Below, piece after piece: positions 58,207 through 64,000 of a stretch of 64,000 nucleotides of DNA. The stretch's first letter is position 1. The number at the start of each line of letters is the position of its first letter. Below the pieces are notes generated by a model. It was not told the DNA's origin, did no database searches, and saw only the letters and a list, made by a program, of their open reading frames with translations. Position numbers and translations under genes: made by a program. The DNA is from Amycolatopsis sp. NBC_00345 (lineage in GTDB: Bacteria > Actinomycetota > Actinomycetes > Mycobacteriales > Pseudonocardiaceae): the NCBI RefSeq assembly GCF_036116635.1, contig NZ_CP107995.1, positions 8,928,001-8,992,000 of the forward strand, read 5' to 3'.

Positions 58207-60141
58207 TCAGAACGCCGGCAGCAACAGCACGTCGTCGAGGTTGACGTACTCGATGCGGTGGCCGAACTGGATCTCGACGTACTTCGTCTTGCCCTTCACG
58301 ACTACGTGCTCGGCCGGGTCGAACGTGGTGGCCGAGTAGTACTCGGAGCCCACCACGCCGCCGACGGAGTACTTCTGCCCCGCCGCCAGCGTGTACGGCA
58401 TCGGCGCGAGCGCCTGCACCGGCACGTTCGCCGGGTAGGCCGAGGCCTCCGGGAACGCGCGGCCGTAGACCGGGATCGTGGCGCGGCCGGGCCTCGGCGT
58501 GGCGACCAGGCCCACGGCGGGCACGGCGGCTCTGGCGCCCGGCGCGTTGCGGAACCAGCCCTTCTGGCCGAGGTACCAGATCGCGGTCCAGTCGCCCTGG
58601 ACGCCCGCCACCGCGTACTTCTGCCCGGTCGCGACCCGGCTCCCGATGTCCGCGACGTCCATTGTGGACGGACTGCCGTCCGGGTGCAGGCCGGGGTCGG
58701 CGAGCAGCGGCGCGGTGTCACTCGGCGCCGTGTGCAGCACAACGGCCTCGGATCCGCGAGGCGCGCACGCCGTGCCGGAGCCGAGCTTGTCGCAGCCGGT
58801 GAAGACGGGCTGGTTCTTGGCGAACGACGGGTCGATGGTGACCAGCGAGGAGTTCGGCCGTCCGGCGGTCTGGAACGGCGCGCCGAGCAGGTCGAAGTAG
58901 TGCGACCAGTCCCAGTAGGGGCCCGGGTCCCAGTGCATGCCGGGGATGGTGGCCGGCGTGGTGCCCGGGACGTTGTCGTGGCCGATGATGTGCGCGCGGT
59001 CCAGCGGGATGTCGTAGCGCTTCGCGAGGTAGCCGACGAGCTTCGCCGAAGCGCGGTACATCGCCTCGGTGTACCAGGTGCCCTTCGCGGCGAAGCCCTC
59101 GTGCTCGACGCCGAGCGACTTCGAGTTGATGTACCAGTTGCCCGCGTGCCAGCCGACGTCCTTCGTCGGCACGTGCTGGGCGATCAGGCCGTCGGCGGAG
59201 CGCACGGTGTAGTGCCACGCGAGGTAGGTCGGGTCCTGCACCAGCTTCAGCGCGTCGTCCCAGTAGCCCTCGGTGTCGTGGATGACGATGTAGTCGATCT
59301 TCTGGCTCTGCGGCCGGTTCGCCTTGTCGTAGTTGCCGTAACTGCCGTTCGGCAGCTCCTGGTACGGCGCGGGCACCGACTCGCACGCGACGCGCTTCGG
59401 GCACTCCGTCGCGGCGGGCGCGTCGGCGCGCAGGCCGAGCCGGCTCGCCTGCGCGCGGTCCGGCGTGACGCCGGGCGCGGCGGCGAGGGTCAGCTGCTGG
59501 CCGTCGTCGGTGGTGCGGGACGCGCCGGTGGTGATGGTGTCGAAGACCTCATCGGCGAACGTCTGGGCGGCCGTGACGTCGTCGGACCCGCTGTAGCGCG
59601 CGACGGCGCCGTACCAGTCCTTCGCGTCCTGGCTGTGGATGCCGAGCTGACGCTGGTAGTCCGCGAGCAGCGCGGCGCCGCCCCGGACGTTCTGCGCCGG
59701 GTTCGCGCGCAGGGTGGCGGCGTCGGTGTGCAGCAGCGAGGCCGCGGTGTCGACGGTCTGCAGGGTCGGCGGCGGCGCGGCCGGTTCACTCGCCTTCGGC
59801 CGCAGCGCCGGGCGGGCGGTGTCCCCGCGCGGGTCCTCGGTGCCCTGGTCGAACTCGGTGCCGGCGACGCCAGCCGTCCGCAGATCGGTCAGGTGCATCG
59901 GGCCGTAGCCGGCGGCGGTGCTGGGCGTGCCCGCGTTGTAGTCCCAGCGTGACTCCATGTAGGACACGCCGAGCAGCACGTCGAGCGGCACGCCGAACTC
60001 ACTCGCGGCGGCCGCGAAGTCCCGCTGCCGCTGCTGGCCGGCCGGCTGGGCCTGCGCGGGCGCCGCGGCGAACAGCCCGGCGCCCAGCGAGACGACGGCG
60101 GCCGCCACGGCCAGCCGCCGGGGAAGAGGAGGGAACGACAT
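58207..60141 (-). CDS. Secreted N-acetylmuramoyl-L-alanine amidase with lysozyme-like N-terminal domain
   Basis: Cell-wall hydrolase of 644 residues from ATG 60141. Signal peptide about 1-32 (LAVAAAVVSLGAGLFAAAPAQA, cleaved near AQA). A transglycosylase-like helical domain at about 40-220 has the Glu in VSYMESRWDYNAG and GYGPMHLTDL. An Amidase_2 domain at about 265-430 has zinc ligands in IVIHDTEGYW and GMHWDPGPYWDW. The C-terminal 200 residues are SH3-like repeats (KYAVAGVQGDWTAIWYLGQ). The longer frame to 60168 is less likely. Cleaves the amide between muramic acid and the stem peptide; possibly also glycan strands. Confidence 0.92.
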   Translation of the reverse strand: MSFPPLPRRLAVAAAVVSLGAGLFAAAPAQAQPAGQQRQRDFAAAASEFGVPLDVLLGVSYMESRWDYNAGTPSTAAGYGPMHLTDLRTAGVAGTEFDQGTEDPRGDTARPALRPKASEPAAPPPTLQTVDTAASLLHTDAATLRANPAQNVRGGAALLADYQRQLGIHSQDAKDWYGAVARYSGSDDVTAAQTFADEVFDTITTGASRTTDDGQQLTLAAAPGVTPDRAQASRLGLRADAPAATECPKRVACESVPAPYQELPNGSYGNYDKANRPQSQKIDYIVIHDTEGYWDDALKLVQDPTYLAWHYTVRSADGLIAQHVPTKDVGWHAGNWYINSKSLGVEHEGFAAKGTWYTEAMYRASAKLVGYLAKRYDIPLDRAHIIGHDNVPGTTPATIPGMHWDPGPYWDWSHYFDLLGAPFQTAGRPNSSLVTIDPSFAKNQPVFTGCDKLGSGTACAPRGSEAVVLHTAPSDTAPLLADPGLHPDGSPSTMDVADIGSRVATGQKYAVAGVQGDWTAIWYLGQKGWFRNAPGARAAVPAVGLVATPRPGRATIPVYGRAFPEASAYPANVPVQALAPMPYTLAAGQKYSVGGVVGSEYYSATTFDPAEHVVVKGKTKYVEIQFGHRIEYVNLDDVLLLPAF

Positions 60142-60580
60142 GGTGTGACCCCCAGGTGTCGGTGTCATTCAGGCAAGACCTAACCAGAAGCCGGGGCACC
60201 GAGTAAGGCCTGGTCCGGGTGTATCCGCAAGGTTTACGAGTGGTTTTCCGCGGCCCGGCCGGGGCGGTGATCCACTGGCGGCCGTCGCGGCCGCCCGCCG
60301 CCCGCGCGCGTGGCGGGCATACTGGGCGTACGGGCGCCCGCGAGCGGTTCGTTCTCCTCCCAGACGGACCCTCCTTGCGAAGCTGGCACTCCCGTGGCTA
60401 GAACGCTCACGAATTTTCGGTCACGTTAGGTTACTGGCTTCTTGGCTGGCCGAGGGCGACTTCCCTTGCGCCCCAAGTCAATCGGCGAGTTGCCGGAGAA
60501 ATCGCGTCTGGCACTGTCTGTGATCGTTCCCGGGGAGCTGGTGGGGTCCACGGAACAGACGCGGAACAGGCATGGAACGC
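60142..60580. other. Chromosome / integrative element junction region
   Basis: About 440 bases without a supported gene. The left part is presumably the amidase promoter. GC falls around 60405-60455. No tRNA or 3' tRNA fragment was found on either strand, and the attachment core cannot be fixed without the other end of the element. Confidence 0.5.
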
Positions 60581-60584
60581 GGAT
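60552..60584. repeat. Three GGAAC iterons with 11-base period near integrase end
   Basis: GGAACAG at 60552 and 60563 and GGAAC at 60574 recur every 11 bases, about one helical turn. Positioned 50-80 bases beyond the integrase stop, they could be arm-type sites for the integrase or Xis sites of attP/attL. Confidence 0.45.
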
Positions 60585-60622
60585 GTGCCCCCGGACCTGG
60601 TGTTTTGTCCGAGGGCACATCC
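60581..60622 (-). terminator. Hairpin downstream of integrase
   Basis: GGATGTGCCC and CGGAC (60581-60596) pair with 60607-60622 with one mismatch and a ten-base loop, 13 bases after the integrase stop. No T tract. It may end the integrase transcript. Confidence 0.6.
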
Positions 60623-60634
60623 ACCGTAGCGCGG

Positions 60635-62023
60635 CTAGCCGAGATCGTCTTCAAGGAACGTCTCGATCCTGCGATTGGCCGTGTCGCGGGTCCCGTGGAC
60701 GAACTTCGCGTAGACCTTCGTCAGCATGTTCACTGTGTGTCCCGCTCGGTCCGCGATGTCGGGCAGTGACACCCCCGCCGCGATCCACGAGGACACGGCA
60801 GCGTGACGTAGGTCATACGGCCGACCGGCGAGCATCGACGTGACCAGACGCGGCGGCAGGCCCAGGAGACGCGCAAGTCGCCAGATGTCGGAGTAGGACG
60901 CGTTGCTCACCGGGCCGCCGTCCTTGGCCCAGAACAGCCGGCCATCCGGTCCGGTGCCGACGTCGTCAAGGTGATCCAGCAGCATCCGGACCAGCACCGG
61001 GGGGATCGGCACGGTTCGGGTGTGCTCCTCGGCGCGGTGCTTGAGCGATCGAACCTGGTACGTCAGCCCGTCGTCGCTGTACCGGGCCGCCGACGAGCCG
61101 AGCGAGTTGGGCAGCACGAACGCACCCCAGCCTTTCCGGGGCAGATCGCAGTGCGTGTCAGCCAGGAACCGCGCCTCCCCCGGTCGGACTCCGCCGTAGT
61201 ACAGCGACGCGAAGAACGGCAACCACGATCGGTTCCTTCCACGCGGCCGGACGTAGGTCACCGACGTCAGCAGCTCCCGAGCTTGCAGCGGGTTGACGAC
61301 GACGCCGGGGTCCACGGCCAGCACGTCACCGAACTTGACCAGCTTCACCCCGGAGAACGGGTTCTCCCCGAGGTAGGACTTGTCGACCGCGAACGCGAGC
61401 GCCTGGACGAGCGCGCTCTTCCGGGTGTCCACGGTGTTGGTCGCGGCCCGCTTGCCATCCAGGTTGGTCCGCAGCGCACGGCCCACCTCGGTCACGCTGT
61501 CCGACTCGCCGAGTTCCGCGACCTTCCGCGAATGCTGCTCAAGCCACGCGGCGAGCTCCCGGTCTTCCGAAGTCGGTTCCACGGCCGACTGCTCCGGCGG
61601 CAGCGCGAACGTGGTGAGGACTCGCCGCACGTGTGCGGGAGTCACGTCCGGCTGCTCGGTCAGAAACCCCTGGACCGCCACGGCGAGCCCATCGACGAGC
61701 CGACCACGAGACTTCGGCGCCATGTCCGGCCACACGTGGTCGAGGAATTCCCGCATGGCACGCAGCAGTGTCGGCGAGTGCTCCTCGCGGTACATCGACT
61801 CGGGAAGCCCGGTCTCGACGTCGAACGCTTCACCGCCGTTCATGGCCCGTTGCAGCTTGGCCAGCTCCGCCTTGGCGAGCGCCTTCGTCACGAACCACTG
61901 CGAGTGTTCCCGGCCGGCGGTGACCCACCGAACGCCGTACGGCCGACGTCGCTTCTTGCCCGTCTTCGGGTCCGGCGGCATGGTCTTGATGTCCCACAGC
62001 CGCACCTGATGCGTGGCCTTCAT
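60635..62023 (-). CDS. int: Tyrosine site-specific integrase
   Basis: 462 residues from ATG 62023, which overlaps the excisionase stop (ATGA); the longer frame to 62173 is read through that gene. N-terminal arm-binding part about 1-90 (KTGKKRRRPYGVRWVTAG), SAM-like domain, then the catalytic domain: Arg in YYGGVRPGEARFL, RPYDLRHAAVSSW, AGHTVNMLTKVYAKF with nucleophile Tyr438. Complete motif set, so probably active. Typical of pSAM2/SLP1-type element integrases. Confidence 0.95.
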   Translation of the reverse strand: MKATHQVRLWDIKTMPPDPKTGKKRRRPYGVRWVTAGREHSQWFVTKALAKAELAKLQRAMNGGEAFDVETGLPESMYREEHSPTLLRAMREFLDHVWPDMAPKSRGRLVDGLAVAVQGFLTEQPDVTPAHVRRVLTTFALPPEQSAVEPTSEDRELAAWLEQHSRKVAELGESDSVTEVGRALRTNLDGKRAATNTVDTRKSALVQALAFAVDKSYLGENPFSGVKLVKFGDVLAVDPGVVVNPLQARELLTSVTYVRPRGRNRSWLPFFASLYYGGVRPGEARFLADTHCDLPRKGWGAFVLPNSLGSSAARYSDDGLTYQVRSLKHRAEEHTRTVPIPPVLVRMLLDHLDDVGTGPDGRLFWAKDGGPVSNASYSDIWRLARLLGLPPRLVTSMLAGRPYDLRHAAVSSWIAAGVSLPDIADRAGHTVNMLTKVYAKFVHGTRDTANRRIETFLEDDLG

Positions 62024-62229
62024 GCCGCCCGCTCCTGCCGCTCGACCAGCCACACATGGAGGTCGGCCAGCGGAAACCGGAGGTGGCCGTTGGGCAGCTT
62101 GATCGCCGGGGGAGCGTTGTTGATCTCCCGCCATTCGTACAAGGTGTCCCGGCTGATGCCGAGGAATTCGCACAGCTCCGGAGTGCTCAGCAGCGCGTCG
62201 AGCCTTGCCACGTTGTTGTTCTGGCCCAT
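62020..62229 (-). CDS. xis: Excisionase, MerR-like helix-turn-helix
   Basis: 69 residues from ATG 62229, with GGGGGATCAC upstream. Winged helix-turn-helix of the DNA-binding excisionase family: LLSTPELCEFLGISRDTLYEWR, then a wing with LPNGHLRFPLADLHVWL, split here. It directs the integrase toward excision. The upstream in-frame ATG at 62280 lacks a binding site. Overlaps int and lies 13 bases after rep. Confidence 0.9.
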   Translation of the reverse strand: MGQNNNVARLDALLSTPELCEFLGISRDTLYEWREINNAPPAIKLPNGHLRFPLADLHVWLVERQERAA

Positions 62230-62242
62230 GTGATCCCCCTGC

Positions 62243-63880
62243 TCAGGCCGCTTGCCGAGTTGCCGAAGTTTCCGGACCACCGGGTGGTCCCTGGGCCGCG
62301 AGTAGCGCCCGGTCGTACTCGGCCCGCCAGGTGATCCGTTCGGAGATGGCGTGCATGATCAGGTGATCCCGGGGTGGTACGTGCTGGTCTCCTGGCTCGA
62401 CCTTGCGCCAGACGAGCCGGGCCGGATCAGGCTGCGGCTTCTCGATGCCGATAGCCGCGAGCGCTTGCTGAACGAACGCCTGCCGGTCTGCCTTGTGATC
62501 GCCGAGCGTCTTGCCGGACCACTTGCGCGACACCAGCACCCGCCGGCCGGGCAGACCGAGGGTGGTCCGCCGATGAGCGCGGCCCTTGCAGTGCCCCGGG
62601 GTGGTCTTGGTGCTGGCGCCCTTGGGCTGGATGCCGTAGAGCAGCCAGACCGCGCACCGGGGAGAACAGGGTGTCACCGACAATTCGGCGTGCAGCCGTT
62701 CGTGGTGATCTTCCTGTCGCCTTGATTCGGCCGACACGACCTCACCCGTGGACTTGGTGAGGTACTTCGTCAGGTAGCCGATGTGCCGCCCAGCTTCCTC
62801 CGAACCGCCGAGGATGCCCTTGGAATGCACCTGCCGCCCGAAGGTGACGACGTGCGCCGGGTGCTCGACCTCGTCCACCGCGTCGTCCCAGGCGGTCAGC
62901 GGTTCGTGAGTGTCCGGGTCGACGAACGCCCTGCTGTCCGGGTTCCACCGCGGCATCCGGTCGACGTAAGCCACACGGTCATGGTTGGGCCACCACACTT
63001 GGTGGTAGGTGGCTCCGGTGACTTGGCGGACGACTTCGTGCGAGATGGCGCCGCGGATTGCCGTGTGCAGGTGTGGCGCTGCCCGCTTCTGCGGCTCGAC
63101 CGTCGCGAAGTACTGCGCGTCCCAACCGACGACCCGGCGGAGGTTCTGCCACCACCGGTCGACGAGCGCGGAGAAGTGCACCGCGTCTCGGGCTGCCCGG
63201 CGGTAGTCGTACGTGGCCGGGTCGACCGGCGAGCCGTCTCCTCGGACTGGTCCGTAGCTGTCACAGGTCAGGGTGACGAACATCGACGGCCGGAACTTCC
63301 CCGCGTACTCGCGGCCCACCGTTGTCTTGGTGACCTTGCGCCGAGGCAGGTTCGGAGCGTCCTGCCGACGACGCGTCGACCGTTTCACCGCCTTCTTGGT
63401 TGGCAGGTCGGGGGAGGGGAGCCGCCCCCTCATCCCGAGTTGCCGAAGTTCCGCGTCGACCGTGCGGACCTCCTCGCGCAGATGCTCGGCTTCCCCCTGG
63501 TCCTCGTGCTCGACACAGTCCCGGTAGGCCGCCACGAGATCAGCACGGAAGGTCAGCAACTCCTTGTGGTCCTCGGTGGGAGCCTTGGAAGCGAGCTTGG
63601 GCTCTTCGTCGAGGTGCCACCCCTCCCGGCACTGGGCCTGTCGCAGTGCCTTTGCCTTGCGCGCGCACGGCAGGCAGACAGATTCCACTGTGGACCCGCA
63701 CGGGACCGGGATGTACCGCAGTTCCCCGGTTTCGGTGTCGGCGACCTCCATAGTGAACGGCCGGACGCACACCCCGTGCTTCTCCGCCGTTGCCCGCACG
63801 ATGTCCGATGCGAGCGGGTCACGGACCCGGGGTGAACCGGCAGACCTCCGGCCGGCCTCGGGAGCATTCATGACCGTCAC
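62243..63880 (-). CDS. repSA: Replication initiator protein, RepSA-like HUH endonuclease
   Basis: 545 residues from GTG 63880 (GGAGG seven bases upstream; ATG 63871 is too far from it). Contains the HUH metal motif AAPHLHTAIRG, preceded by SMFVTLTCDSYGPV, and the RHIGYLTKYLTKS segment with the catalytic Tyr, both typical of actinomycete rolling-circle initiators. Two Cys/His groups (SVCLPCARKAKALRQAQC; TPCSPRC) may bind zinc. It would nick the element's origin for autonomous replication after excision. Start overlaps the stop of the next gene (GTGA). Confidence 0.93.
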   Translation of the reverse strand: MTVMNAPEAGRRSAGSPRVRDPLASDIVRATAEKHGVCVRPFTMEVADTETGELRYIPVPCGSTVESVCLPCARKAKALRQAQCREGWHLDEEPKLASKAPTEDHKELLTFRADLVAAYRDCVEHEDQGEAEHLREEVRTVDAELRQLGMRGRLPSPDLPTKKAVKRSTRRRQDAPNLPRRKVTKTTVGREYAGKFRPSMFVTLTCDSYGPVRGDGSPVDPATYDYRRAARDAVHFSALVDRWWQNLRRVVGWDAQYFATVEPQKRAAPHLHTAIRGAISHEVVRQVTGATYHQVWWPNHDRVAYVDRMPRWNPDSRAFVDPDTHEPLTAWDDAVDEVEHPAHVVTFGRQVHSKGILGGSEEAGRHIGYLTKYLTKSTGEVVSAESRRQEDHHERLHAELSVTPCSPRCAVWLLYGIQPKGASTKTTPGHCKGRAHRRTTLGLPGRRVLVSRKWSGKTLGDHKADRQAFVQQALAAIGIEKPQPDPARLVWRKVEPGDQHVPPRDHLIMHAISERITWRAEYDRALLAAQGPPGGPETSATRQAA

Positions 63881-64000
63881 GCCGCCACCTCCCCGGCAGA
63901 GTCGGCCCACCGGCGCATGATGAACAGCGGCACGTCCTGCTTTATCCCGACAGGCAGATCGGGGAACGTGTCCTCGGCGAACGGAACGCCGCCGTAGACC
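63877..64000 (-). CDS. Uncharacterised element protein (C-terminal 40 residues only)
   Basis: A frame enters from the right edge and ends VPLFIMRRWADSAGEVAA before the TGA at 63879-63877, overlapping the rep start as GTGA. The visible part has no recognisable domain. Position upstream of rep in the same operon suggests a small element gene, for example a replication accessory; this is not supported by sequence. Confidence 0.6.
   Translation of the reverse strand, partial: VYGGVPFAEDTFPDLPVGIKQDVPLFIMRRWADSAGEVAA

Larger units (their letters stand above)
60552..64000 (-). mobile_element. Integrative element (AICE-like), right part beyond window
   Basis: Integrase, excisionase and replication initiator genes lie in one minus-strand operon with ATGA/near overlaps, the layout of actinomycete integrative and conjugative elements such as pSAM2 (int-xis-repSA). 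The left limit is set at the iteron-like repeats; the true att site is unresolved. Transfer genes (an FtsK-like tra) would be expected to the right. Confidence 0.8.

Noticed and set aside
60142..60640. tRNA gene or 3' tRNA fragment as attachment site
   Set aside because: No T-arm GGTTC consensus or cloverleaf pairing was seen on either strand.

Overview
The window is a chromosomal segment of a high-GC actinomycete, most likely a member of the Pseudonocardiaceae close to Amycolatopsis. That is an inference from the gene set and gene order: GC-rich third codon positions, many GTG starts, GTGA/ATGA stop-start overlaps, an ESX-4-type secretion locus beside the alpha ribosomal operon, and an actinobacterial exosortase system. 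No rRNA, tRNA or CRISPR array was found.

Layout. 1-7478: end of the spc operon and the alpha operon (secY, adk, map, infA, rpmJ, rpsM, a candidate extra small gene, rpsK, rpsD, rpoA, rplQ, truA). 7542-24444: an ESX-4-like type VII secretion locus with the complete core eccE, eccB, mycP, eccD, eccC, plus an Hsp70-like membrane protein of the Rv3446c family, WXG100 and EspC-like substrates and two uncharacterised small partners. 24739-27112: a repeat-rich DUF4333 protein and a lipoprotein. 27376-29989: rplM, rpsI, glmM. 30129-36604: two tandem, diverged copies of a three-gene cassette (EspC-like protein, large WXG-type protein, small protein with an acidic C-terminal tail). 36630-47617: alpha/beta hydrolase, glmS, nnr, a broken NTF2-like gene, a DeoR regulator with xylulokinase and a sugar ABC ATPase, alr, hydrolase, tsaE. 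47632-51172: an opposite-strand operon of malonyl/acyl-CoA synthetase, fused acyl-CoA carboxyltransferase and a squalene-cyclase-like protein. 51330-53520: tsaB, rimI, tsaD. 53654-58158: UDP-GlcNAc 2-epimerase, a tiny LASTG protein, a choice-of-anchor P-type protein, exosortase and a processive GT2. 58207-60141: amidase. About 60.5 kb to the right edge: an integrative element carrying a tyrosine integrase, excisionase and HUH replication initiator, and running off the window.

How it fits together. The order infA-rpmJ-rpsM-rpsK-rpsD-rpoA-rplQ-truA / ESX-4 / rplM-rpsI-glmM / glmS / nnr / alr / tsaE / tsaB-rimI-tsaD matches the M. tuberculosis Rv3462c-Rv3419c region as I remember it. This supports calling the secretion system the ancestral ESX-4 type. 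The extra WXG cassettes after glmM sit where Rv3440c/Rv3439c lie in M. tuberculosis.

The most unusual signals are these. (1) The tandem three-gene type VII cassettes, whose large proteins share an RISGSLDD C-terminal motif and whose small partners share a DDxDF tail, also seen in a gene inside the ESX-4 operon. (2) A dispersed long palindrome with core GACGGTTAGAACCGTC at three convergent gene ends, with compensatory base changes. (3) A small coding-like ORF between rpsM and rpsK. (4) The exosortase / anchor protein / LASTG mini-protein / GT2 cluster.
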